A DNA stretch of 64,000 bases, from the NCBI GenBank assembly GCA_947311845.1, contig CAMZMU010000080.1, forward strand, positions 14,827,444-14,891,443. Reading direction: 5' to 3'. The notes beneath the pieces are model-generated. The model had not been told where the DNA came from. It worked only from the letters and a program-made list of their open reading frames with translations, and did not search any database. A program made the position numbers and the translations under genes. Below are positions 32,690 to 42,856 of this stretch, one piece after another. This stretch comes from Poa pratensis (lineage: Eukaryota; Streptophyta; Magnoliopsida; Poales; Poaceae). Positions within the stretch are counted from its first letter, which is position 1; every line of letters begins with the position of its first letter.

Positions 32690-33020
32690 ATGATGGTGAA
32701 ATTGGTGATCCTCGTGTTTAGAAAGCGCACACGAAAAGAAAACGCATCGCTCGACTACCCTGGCGGAAGATGGCGGAGGCGACTTCCGGTGCGTGGCGCT
32801 ATCTCTGGAGTTGGCCAGGGAGCCAGCGATGGATGTGGCCGGGGCACAAGGTCTCGTTTCTTTTACTCTATCGTTTGTGTTAGTTGTGGTGCTCTATCAC
32901 TGTTTGGTGGCTTCAGCTTGTATGATCGTTGTTTGTAAGGCCTTTTGCCAGTCTATGTTGAATAAATGAAATAAAAGTCGTATGCATCGATTCGATGCAG
33001 TGGCTGGGCTCCCCATTTCG
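32690..33020 (+). mobile_element. LINE-derived retroposon 3' end
   Basis: Ends GAATAAATGAAATAAAAGTCG then TATGCATCGATTCGATGCAG and GGCTGGG, the same tail as the LINE ending at 63294 (GTGTGCATCAATCGATGCAG). No ORF2 text precedes it, so it is a truncated or non-autonomous copy. The left end is not resolved. Confidence 0.55.
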
Positions 33021-34060
33021 AAAACAAATGTGACGTCAACGCTAACCCTAGCGCCAACAACAACCAATCCCGGCATGGCTCCTCCTTCCGCCGCTACCGG
33101 CGCCGCGGTGGCGGCGGCCCCACTGCCAAACCGTGGTGTGTGCGTGGGGGGGGGGGAGGTGGGGGTCATTACGATGGCAGTGGCTGCATCGTGTGGGCGA
33201 CGGTGGCTCGGGAAGTGGAAGTCATGGTGGCGTACTGTGGTCCTCTCCCCTCGCGGCAAGCGACAGATCAGTGGCGACCTAGCCGCTGCCGCGACAGTGG
33301 TGGTTCGGGACGTGGCAGCGCTGCTCCGCCATGTTCGATATGGGCATGTGCGGGCCTGCTGCGTGCGCTACCGGATGGCGACATGGATCTGCATCTGTGC
33401 TCCAGTTCTTGCAACGCCGGACTCTCGGCTGACGGGCATGTACAGAGCTCTCCCTAGCGAGGTAGTAGTCGGCGGTTGTGCTCCACCGTTAAACCACACC
33501 GGCCTCCGTCGGTGACCTCGCTGCGGATTGTAGTGGTCACCGAAAGATCGTCGTGAGGGTTCGTCTCTCTAGATCTGGTGGTTCACTTCGGCGATGAGAT
33601 GCAATTGATGGACAACGGCTTGACGCAGAGAGATGGTTGTGCAGCGAGGACGCACTTTGCGTGTAGCTGCTGGGATTGTGGAAAAGTGGTGGCGACAACA
33701 CATGAGTGACTTCGATGGTGGTGCTACTCAGGCACCTGGTCTCGACCTCCGGGGTTAAAGCCTAGGTCTGACCGGAGTTGGTTATACCTGGCAAATGGCG
33801 ATGTTTTTACGTCGTTACCTTGTTGGAGGCATTGCTCGGATATGGTCGGACTGGTTCTTCAGGGTGAAAACCTAAAATCTGTCCTTCGGTGGTTGGATTC
33901 GGTGACGGTGGCGTTGAGTGTCGCTTCCTTCCTGGAGGCGTTACTGTTGAAAAACCTCGTCGTCTGTGTGGTGTCATGAGATTGTTGGTGTGGATATGGT
34001 CGTTGTTGTAGTTTGCCATCGCGGATATGATCACTTTGGTTTTTTTCCTCTCACCTAAGC
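33020..34060 (+). repeat. non-autonomous LINE-like retroposon sequence, copy 1
   Basis: GC-rich 5' part (GCTAACCCTAGCGCCAACAAC …), then text with TTCAGGGTGAAAACC, GTACCTGGCAA-type blocks and GTTGGAGGCATTGCT. The later part is shared with 37130-37590. Open frames here (up to 177 codons) lack domains. No intact end or flanking duplication found. Confidence 0.5.
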
Positions 34061-34071
34061 ATAATTTGATT

Positions 34072-34300
34072 GTCGAGGGACTCCTTGAACCAGTCGTGCA
34101 GAGGTGTCCCGCCGAGGACGCGCACCTGGTGCCGGTGCCCGTCATAGTCGGCGTAGTCGATGTGGTGTATGCCGGCAGCGGGCATGAGCTCGCGCTCGAC
34201 GTCCTTGTAGAGCGAGCCGCCGCACGCGACGTTGAGGACCTGCGAGCCGTAGCAGATGCCGAGGAACGGTATGCTGCGCTCGAGGCAGCAGCGCGCGAGG
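34072..34300 (-). pseudogene. exon fragment of a class I glutamine amidotransferase-like protein (GAT1_2.1 type)
   Basis: The minus strand encodes [20 protein letters not shown], then [40 protein letters not shown] and PLHDWFKES without a stop. The GICYGSQ block carries the nucleophile Cys of the glutaminase fold. This text is typical of plant peptidase-C26/glutamine amidotransferase-like proteins. About 76 codons are present. Both edges run into retroposon-like sequence (GGAGGCATTACCTTGTTGGAG on the right), and no start, stop or neighbouring exon is seen. It is a captured or stranded fragment, probably not functional. Confidence 0.72.
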
Positions 34301-34339
34301 AGGCATTACCTTGTTGGAGGCATTTCTCGAGGCAGCAGA

Positions 34340-35522
34340 ATCATTCTGAAGCTGACATGTTGCGTTGTAAAATTTGCAAAAAAGTCCCTAAATATTTCTT
34401 TCTAGCATATATAGCCGCGAGCTGTCTGTGTCTGTCGTATGGACCCCACCTATCAGGTGCTGGAGAAACAATTAAAAACGAGCGCGCTGGATTGGGGACT
34501 CGATCTCATGTCGTAGGGCTACAGCCTACATGCAAAGATGCACTGACCAACACATCTCATATAACTTGGCCATAGAAACTAGGTCGCTTTTTTTCTTAGG
34601 GGTCGTTTGGCACCCATCATTTTCATGGAATTCATTTCAGATTCCATACCTAAACATGTTTGGCTGCCATGGAATTGGAATGTCATTTCAATTGGAATTT
34701 CAAAGAATGCCTATGCTATGTTAAGTTAATTCATGTCTCTAATGCTGTCATTTCTCTGAAATTCATTTCATTTCATTTCATTTTAGCCAAATGAAATGAA
34801 ATGATGGGTGCCAAACGAGCCATTATAGGAATCACCTCTGAATCATTACAAGCTGGCTCATCCGCAACTGTCTTTACCCACGTTTGTCACCTCGCCCCCT
34901 GCGCCCACGCCATGCAGGGAAACGACGTGAACTTTGTCGCGCACGTTGTTGACCATAACATGTCGGACCTCGCCACGAATATCATCGTTCATGCTGCTGT
35001 GAGCACCGTGTAAGACTTCGCCGTGCTGCAAATCGTCGATGTTGTGCTGAACCTTACTGTGAAGAACTTGGAGGGCAAGAATTTCCGTTGAGCAGGTTGT
35101 TCTAGAGCTCGAGCGGCGTGGACGCGGGCAAGGCCATCACGTACTATTGCTAGCTGAATGCCTAGAGCACGGGAACGCGAACGGCCTGGCCATGCATGCA
35201 CTCTGCGTTGCCAGAGCACGGCCACCGCGCCTGCACAACGAGGCCCCAGCTTGGACATCTTGCCATGTCGCCCACATGAAGTAATGCCCCTGTGCGGCAC
35301 TTCCGTGCAAGGACGACCTCGACGCTCTCTCCCTTGCTGCAGCACTTACTAGGCCTGAGTTCAAGTCTCCTTCCAGCGTCTGTAGTTTTAATTTTTTTTT
35401 CTTTCGCTTCTGACACGTGGGACACGCATGTAAGACAGCACCTCAGTCCATATGTAAGAGAAAAATATTTGAGGGTCTTCTCGCAAAACTTACAATGCCA
35501 CATGTAAGCTTCAGAATGATTT
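34340..35522. mobile_element. inverted-repeat element (arms about 170 bp), family unresolved
   Basis: 34340-~34510 (AATCATTCTGAAGCT…) is inverted and diverged at ~35360-35522 (…AGCTTCAGAATGATT). Shared blocks include the GAAGC(T)xACATG start, TAAATATTT, GTGCTG and GGACTCGA/GGACTTGAA. The interior is GC-rich and coding-like (for example NFVAHVVDHNMSDLATNIIV near 34930) and is split by a MITE. No clean 9-bp duplication is visible at the arms' outer ends. The element could be a decayed Pack-MULE or a foldback. Confidence 0.55.
34600..34821. mobile_element. MITE with GGGTCGTTTGGCACCC-type TIR
   Basis: The 222-bp segment starts GGGTCGTTTGGCACCCATCATTT and ends with the inverted form, one mismatch in about 23. 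Its body is rich in CATTTCATTTC. hAT or PIF/Harbinger type cannot be separated because the flanking duplication is unclear. Confidence 0.75.
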
Positions 35523-35925
35523 GGGACCTGTTTGTTCGCTTAATACAAGTTTTGGTACCGTGGGTTCACATTTTGCAAGTTGTGGGACTAAATTGTACAT
35601 GTCAGACAAGTTGTGGGACCCACGCAAAAAAAGAAAAAAAAAGACAAGTTGTGGGACTAAAACTGTATATAGCTCTAGTGGAAATGAGCATCTCCAATCG
35701 CAGCTTCATACTGCATAGTAGGCGGCGGCACGAGAAAGAGGCAGCGCATGAGGCATGAGGCATATCTCCATGGCTTTAATGGCTGTAGTCTGTAGATGAG
35801 TCTTTCCCCTTGTAGATCGGTTCAAGAAAGATGCAAATTCGTAACAATGGGTGGCTACACCGAAAGTTAAGATTTCCTCCCCTTATATATGGTGAGACAA
35901 TGTTTTTTTTGTCCTCCGACCAATG

Positions 35926-36913
35926 GGCAAAAAATTCTCTGGGACTGGGCCGCATCGTCCTCCTCCTAGGGCCCCTCCTGAGATATTGACACCTCATCCT
36001 CAGCGCGCATCCCAAAGCATCTCTTAACCCCCCTTACCAGTTAACTGTAAAGGAAGCGTATGGCCGGAATTTTAGGCGCACGACCAACACCGCTCGGCAG
36101 CGACCTTGGCCGTTCGGTACACCGGCGACGCCACAGTCATGAGGTGGTCACTGGTGTGAAGAATGACTGGGACATCCGGCACCCGCCAATGCTGCCGCCG
36201 GTGACGCACTGCCTACCGAGGCACAACCGGTTCCTTTCTTTTCAGTCGAGAGTTGCAAGCAGAAGGTCGATGCCTCTGGAGTCGTTCTGGAGTCGCCGCG
36301 AGTTGGCGGTGCCGACCAGTTCCAGCTAGACCAAGGCGAGGCGGCGGTCGCTGCGCGTGATGGCGGCGGTGGGGGTGGTGGTGATCATGGCATGTGGCTC
36401 GTACAGGGGCTGGTGACCTGCGGCCGAAGCGGTGGCGTACGGGCGTGTGCAAGCCGCGGCGCTGCGGCGCGCCCGTGCATAACACGGCGTTCCATCTATT
36501 CGCGCCGTGCTTCGTGTAGGGCTTCACCGACCGCCTCGCCCTTGCTCACCCGCCGTCGCTTGGGCCTGTGAGCATGGCGTTTAGCGTCCCACCGTCGGTG
36601 GTGGACCTTGGCATGACGATGGGTCTCGACCACGGCCACCAGTGGCACACACTGCTCGACATACTCGCCTCTCGTGTCGTCGTCAAGCCGGCGCGCGTGC
36701 GCGTCACCGGTGTCGAAGCATGCCTGGACACTATGAGAGCTATTAGGCGCAAGGTCGAGGCGTGCGCGGAGGAGCTAGAGATGAGATTCGAGTTGTTAAC
36801 AATAATGATGATTATGACCTGCTTTGGGATTCGCGCTGAGGGTGAGGTGTTAACATCTTAGGAGGGGCCTCACGAGGAGGGCGCTGCGGCCCTGTCCCAG
36901 AGAATTTTTTGCT
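35926..36913. mobile_element. second Mutator-like element carrying a GRAS gene fragment (Pack-MULE)
   Basis: Ends are inverted copies over about 100 bp: 35926 onward reads GGCAAAAAATTCTCTGGGAC and the right end, inverted, AGCAAAAAATTCTCTGGGAC. The match continues through GGGCCGCA, CCTCCT and GCGC-ATCCCAAAGCA. CGACCAATG flanks both sides (35917-35925 and 36914-36922), a perfect 9-bp duplication. The interior holds a GC-rich GRAS fragment on the plus strand and no transposase. Length 988 bp. Confidence 0.92.
36250..36800 (+). pseudogene. captured GRAS transcription-factor fragment, broken
   Basis: In three shifting plus frames the text follows the start of a GRAS domain. MWLVQGLVTC, then after a one-base change EAVAYGRVQAAALRRARA, gives the LxxxC-AEAVA helical block. 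Next come FHLFAPCFV, a TAG, and GFTDRLALAHPPSLGPVSMA. VVDLGMTMGLDHGHQWHTLL is the VHIID block (here VVDLG … HGxQW), with ARVRVTGV, and ELEMRFEL near 36790 ends the match. The piece normally lying between the leucine-rich block and VVDLG is short or missing. GRAS proteins are plant nuclear regulators. This fragment lacks the PFYRE and SAW parts and cannot be a full protein. Confidence 0.68.
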
Positions 36914-37129
36914 CGACCAATGCTCATATCATCCAAAGCTCTTGGGTAACTCTAATACTACGAATCCATGAGTCCATAGGGTAAAGACTTGGCCGAATCC
37001 ATCAAGTATGGCAATAGTTAGACTCTATTCCGTCATTCATTTTCGGTTTCCGGTAATCAGATCTGACCCTTCGGATATGGTGAAGACTATGTACCGGACG
37101 ATTGGTGTTTTGCAGCAGTCTCCACAAGC

Positions 37130-37592
37130 GGGGGCGGCAACACAACCAGACTTCTTCTGGGTGGTTCTATTTGGGCACAAAGTCTCGATTTTCAGGGTGA
37201 AAACCTTAGATCTGACCTTCTCTGGTTGTACCTGGCAATGGTGGGTCTCTATTCGTCTCCTTGTTGAAGGCATTGCTTGAAATTCAGCCAGACTTTCTTC
37301 AGGGTGAAAACCCATGATCTACAATCGGGCGACGACGATGTTTGTGCACGGTTCCCTTCTTGGAGGTGTCGTTCTTGGAGAAACTTTTTGCAGTCCGGGT
37401 GTAGCCTCTGGTGGAGGTAGTTCCTGCTGCTTCGCTGATTAGTTTCGCGGTTTTTTCTTTATTTTTCTTTTGGCTGTGTGCATCCTTAATTTCTCGACAA
37501 GTTCATGATATTATGTTGTTGCCGAGGCTGGGTGTAATTGGTATCTTTGATATTAATATATTCTCTTTATCAAAAAAACCCGAGCCTTCAGT
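37130..37592 (+). mobile_element. non-autonomous LINE-like retroposon, copy 2, with A-tail
   Basis: Shares TTCAGGGTGAAAACC, TACCTGGCAATGG and GTTGAAGGCATTGCTTGAA with 33760-33870. Ends TTGATATTAATATATTCTC then TTTATCAAAAAAA, a LINE-type tail. No ORF of note. Confidence 0.55.
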
Positions 37593-37929
37593 AGAACAGT
37601 GCCACAGGTCGTGTCCGGAGTCCGTTTTAGACGATCTTGATAACAATCAGAATGCCCAGAAAATTTCTTACTATTTTCGTTCAAAAACTTTTTCCGTTTG
37701 ACATTGACTTCAGTTCGGGAAGTGACGATCTCTAAATATTATCAGGGGTGGGTGGGTGTGGGGGGTGTTGGGGATTGTTTCGGGAAAATCAACAGTCCAC
37801 CGCAATGAAGGCTCCTTTTGTATTTTGAGCAATATCATGTTAGTCAAAATAAATAAACCAAAAGATGACAAATAATAAGGAAATATCATAATAAACTAAA
37901 AAAAATTACCGATACGTTTTTGACGTATC

Positions 37930-39164
37930 ACCAAGGTACAATGCCAGACTAGTGGTCAAAGGGTTTAGCCGGAGAAAAGGTATCAACTTCAATAAGATAT
38001 TTTGTGTGGTGGTGAAGATCAAGATGATCCTTAGCTTGGCAGCAGGTCTCAAATTGAAGGTTGAGTAAATGGACGTGAAGAAAGATTTTCCACACGATGA
38101 GGTGGACGAAGAAATCTACATGGTCAGGCCGGGGTTTCATGTTAATGTCAAAGAAGCCAACATGTGCAACTTGAAGAAAAGTCCCTATGGCCCGAAAGAA
38201 GCACCGAGATAATGGTACATGAAGTTTGAATTTATCCTAGGGAAGTAAGGTTACAAGAGCTGTAGGTCAAACCATCGTGTTATTATTTAGAGTTTCTCTG
38301 TAAATGGTTTTATCATATTATTGCTCTATGTTGATGATATCTTAATTGTTTGCAAGAATGTCTCCAGAATTGCTAGATTGAAGAAAGATTGAGAAAACAT
38401 TTTGCTACAAAATATTTTCGGCACGAGAATTGTGAGAGTAAGAAAATCCAACAAGTTGTACTTGACTCAAGAGAAATATATTGAGAAAGCACTTCGGAAA
38501 TTCAAAATGGATAAGGCAAGGGAAGCGATTTGTCCAGCAGCTCATTAAAAGTTGAGCACGAAGCAATGAAAATAAGAATGTTCCTTATTCTTAAGTGGTT
38601 GGGAGTTTGATACATGGTGTAATGTGCACAGGGCCTGACATTGTTCATGCAGTTTGTATTGTCATAAGGTATATTTCTAATCAAAGAAGACCACATTCCT
38701 AACTCGGGAAGTGGATTTTGAGGTATCTTAGTGATAGCACTAATATGAAGCTTCTCTTAGGTCGTAGTGATCCTAAGTTGATCGATCTTAGATGCGTGTA
38801 TGGCTGAGATGTTGATATACCAAAGTCTGTTTCAGATTATTTGGTTACCCAGTGGCAAAGCAAGTTGAATATATGTTGTTTTGTCCAAAATGGAAGCTGT
38901 GTTTATTGCGGTAACAGAGGTGAGAAAAAAAGCTATTGTTGCTGAAATGATTGGCTTGTGATCTTGGTGTTGTGTAAGACAAGTATGTGGTGTTTTGTGA
39001 CAGCCATAGTGCCTGCCACCTAAGTAAGAATGCAACCATTCATTCAACATCAAAGCATATTCATGTCCTCTATTATTGGATTTTGAGACATGATGAATTC
39101 CAAGCAAACGTGTGCACACTTATTACCATGGTGTTCGTATGTTGAACAAAGTGGTGACAAGAGA
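37930..39164 (+). pseudogene. decayed Copia pol (RT and RNase H), split by a LINE
   Basis: Plus-strand text in shifting frames reads RLVVKGFSRRKGINF, then MDVKKDFPHDEVDEEIYMVRPGF, SPYGPKEAPR-WYMKF and YCSMLMIS (a shifted YVDD-type site near 38330). It continues with LYLTQEKYIEKALRKF, CDSHSACHLSKNATIHSTS and HIHVLYYWI. This order is Tnt1-type Copia RT/RNase H. Many stops. The C-terminal text resumes at 46559 (VVTREKFDVCRRLAD) after the LINE. LTRs were not identified. Confidence 0.8.
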
Positions 39165-39297
39165 TAATGGGGATGGCGACCTCCCACCCTCCGCCCCCTT
39201 GTAGCCTAAACGCCGGCGATCTCACATCTCCGGCCACCCAATCCCCATTCCCTTCCAACCAATCGCTTCCACATCCTCCCTTCCCCTTGTACCAACC

Positions 39298-42200
39298 ATG
39301 ATCCTCCCTGCATGGATCTGGAAGGTCACGTATTCCACCGACAAAGACCTCGACCGCGGGCGCATGAAGACCTATGATGGTTCTATCCATCTCTAGATGG
39401 CCAGGGACTGGATCGCGTTGAAGAATGCCAAAGGATCTACCATCGTTAGGAGATATATGAAGAATGGCGAGTACATCGACATCAAATCCGAGGTAACCTT
39501 CCCATCTCACTGCGCCACGATAGTGTCATGTTCCAAGTCCATGCCACAGGATTGTGGTGTTGGATCCAATCCGGCCAGCAGTTCTAGTGATGGATCTGCC
39601 TTAGTTGTTGGATCTGCTGAATCACGCCGTGATCTGACTGTGGTGAGAACATCCGATCATTTGGTAGACAGAGATCTAGTTGTTGTGAAATCTTCTGATC
39701 AGACAGACAGACACCGAGACCAGACTGGTGTGACACCTTCTGCTAATCTGATAGAAAGGCACTGCTCGCAACCTAGTGAAGGAAATGATTCCCTTGGTTT
39801 GGATTACAGTCCTGGTATTCAGTTTGCTAAGTCTATCATGAACAAATTTCATATGCCTGTACATCCAACTCCACGTTCTGGCCACTTTATTACGGTGGTC
39901 TCCTTTGGCCGGGCCTCCTTCAAACTTGATGACAAGTCTGTTAGTCTTGCCCTTGAAGCAGCAATAGGGGGTTTATGTGGTAGCACCCAAGTTTCTCTTC
40001 TAGTTGACAGAACATTCTCCTTCTCGGTTTCATGTAAGCAAGTTGGCTTTCAGATTTCAATCTGAAGAAATTTGATTGCAAACAGTTCAAAGCTTCTTCC
40101 ATCTTTGGGGTCGGGGAGGCCCTCTATGGACAAAAGAATTTCGCAATTGGCAAAAAGAATGCTCAGATGAGTGGACACTGGTCAGTCCTACAAAGAGGAA
40201 AATCGAGATTGCATTGAATGCCCTTAGGAAATCTGCCCCTATGTCCAGTATCCGATCAGCAGACAAACCTCGCAAACAACTCGTATTCTCAGAGTCCATC
40301 TCGTACACTGCTTGCAAAGGATACTCAGATCCTAACCTACCCCGTCACCCAGAGCTGCAAGAAATCATTTCGGGAAATCAGATTAGTTTTGGCTCCTTTG
40401 GCCAATTATCTCTGACGGATGGAAGTTCAGAAACACCTTCAATTGATAGTATCGGGGTTCTTTAGTCTCCAGCGCGGGAATCTCGGAATCAAACGAGATG
40501 GGCCGGACAGAAAAGTGCCCATCGCCGCCCGTTTACATGGATGGGCCAGCAGAACCTGAAGATGACCTTGATGGGCTGGCAAAAGTGGTCGAAGACATTG
40601 CTTATAGATTTTGGAAATGTGGCCGCTGCCTGACCATGGCCCATGAAACAGCCAACTGCCGAAACAAAATAAGATGCCGCTTATGTTGGAAATATGGACA
40701 TATTGGGAAAAACTATCTCGGCAAGAAATCAAATCAGAATCAGGCGTGGGTCATTAAGAGATCTGATACCGGTCCAACCGACCTCGCTTCCCGCGATAGT
40801 ACTAATAGTTCAGCCGACGGCGCCTCTCCGGATTCTACTATCCCAAAACCGCCTGACACATCCCCTCCGGGGTTTCTCCGCCAAACCCTCCGCCGCCGCC
40901 ATTGCCACCTCGCATGGCGACTTTCGAGCTCAGCCCTACCTGATGGGTGCCGCATGGCTTCCAGATCATCGATGGTGGCGCCACCCGTCTTCCCCGCACC
41001 TTCTACACGCCGGCGATTGCCCCTCCTCGCACTCACGATCAGTACTGCGTGGGCATTGTGGAGCCAGCTCAGCCGCCGGAGGAGGAGGTCTTCTGGAGAG
41101 AATAGGTTCGCAACTTCGTCCAGCAAAATCTTCAGAGGACAGTAGAAGATGTGCAGTCATGCCTCTTTGGGGTTGGTTTATATAAGATGCGTAGTGCTGC
41201 GGCACAATTTACCCTGGTGAGCCATGGTCCTTATCAAATCAATCCAAACCAAGATGTTTTTGTGCGTTTTGTGAATCATGATGATCGGAGTCAGATCCAC
41301 AAGTCAGACCAGGGTTTTAGGAAAGGATGGCTCATGTTCTTGGGCTACCTGCTGACTACAGTAACGACCAGGATATCCAGGGAGCTATTGCCACTTTTGG
41401 TAGGTTCCACCACTGTCATCAGGAAGATGGAGCACTGGACAGAACAATGGTGTACGCCTCTTTCCATCACCACAGCTTGTCCCACGTGATGTTGTGTTTG
41501 GAAATTACAGCAATGTTGGTGCAAATCGTGAGTCCTGGACTGCACCTTGCTACATACTCAGTGCTGAATTTGCAGAAGTTCTTCCTCCTGATGAGGATCC
41601 TATGCCTTTGGATGGCAACCCACACCCTCTGCCAGGGATGCTGCAGCCAGATCTGGGCAATTTTGTTCGCCTCCGTATCCAGAACTGGGATGGAACGGTC
41701 AGCCACTACATGGACAACATGATGACAATCTTGAGGAAGATGAGGTAGAACAGGCTGGTGCAGAGGAACCAGTTGACGAACCTACTGAAATCCAGGATAG
41801 TGGATCGGTTGTGCTCAACCACTCTGAAAATTCAGCCAAATCTTTCCACCAGTTCCAGATTGTGGTGAACCACATGTAGTTTGACCTCCCAGCTGTCAAC
41901 TTTGATCACAACTTCAGTTTGTGCAAAAGAGGAGAAGCACAAGGGCCACATTTCTTCGGGCCAGTGCTGCCACCTGCAATGCAATGGTCCAAACTGTTCC
42001 AGGCTATTGGGCCAGAAATTCTCATGTCATATGTGCCAAGGGCCCTGCTTTCAAGCCACATAAGAAACCTGACAGTCATTTCCTTGGAAGATCTTAAAGA
42101 CACAGTTCATAGAAAGATCCAGATTCCTGTCCAAAAGAGCCCGTTTGTGTCCAGGTCTGCTGCCAGGAGAATGTGTTTCGATAATGAGGACAACAAGACT

Positions 42201-42560
42201 CAGAGGCAGATGATAGAGCTAGACCAAGAAAATACTATGGTTGTGGCCACCCCAACCAGGAAGAGAGGTAGAGAGAAACAGAATGTCCCACCTGTAGCAA
42301 ACCTAGTCAGAAGGAGCACTAGGAAGACTGTCCGTGAAAATGGTTTCAGGCTGGAACCAATGAGGGATAAACCAACTCCGAAGAAGAAACCCAGAGCAAG
42401 CAAGCCCATGGAGGAGGAAGGACAGGTCACCCCCCACACTCCAATTAGGGTTCTGCAACAGATCGGGAGGGAGCTGGAAATCACTGAAGCTAACCTCACA
42501 TTGGATAGGCTTGAAGCCCATCCTGAGAAGGACAAGCCCGACAATGTTCAGGATGATTAA
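39298..42560 (+). pseudogene. LINE ORF1 (RNA-binding gag-like), frameshifted
   Basis: Text begins near 39397 (MARDWIALKNAKGSTIVRRY). It has a Ser/Asp-rich linker, then MGRTEKCPSPPVYMDGPAEP near 40498 and two zinc-knuckle units near 40617-40720 (CGRCLTMAHETANC; CRLCWKYGHIG). A further shifted part lies at 41190-41740. The C-terminal part, 41919-42560, contains NLVRRSTRKTVRENG and ends in the usual LINE-ORF1 tail with a leucine-rich end (VLQQIGRELEITE). ORF1 of plant L1s coats the RNA. Four or more frame changes break it. Confidence 0.75.
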
Positions 42561-42856
42561 AAAGGCCCAACTTGATTTTGGCCCATGTCTGGGCACTCCT
42601 AGCCTATGTTTGCCTATTATTTTGCTATATTACTGCTTAGTTGATCCACCTGTTTGCAAGTTTGGTCTGTTTGCTTTTCGTTGTATCCATGTGTGCAAGA
42701 CTGGTTTGTTAGTTACTTATGTCTGCTATCCTTATGTCTACCGTGTCTGCTTTGCCTATGATGAATGTCAATTAAGCTGCTGGTGCGCTCTGTTTATCAC
42801 GTTTTATCTTGTGGACTGGTCATTCCAGTCACCACCTCAGCATTCTCCTTGTTTCC

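Noticed and set aside
33140..33515. plus-strand gene in GC-rich sequence
   Set aside because: Two overlapping frames with no domain, inside LINE-like retroposon sequence.
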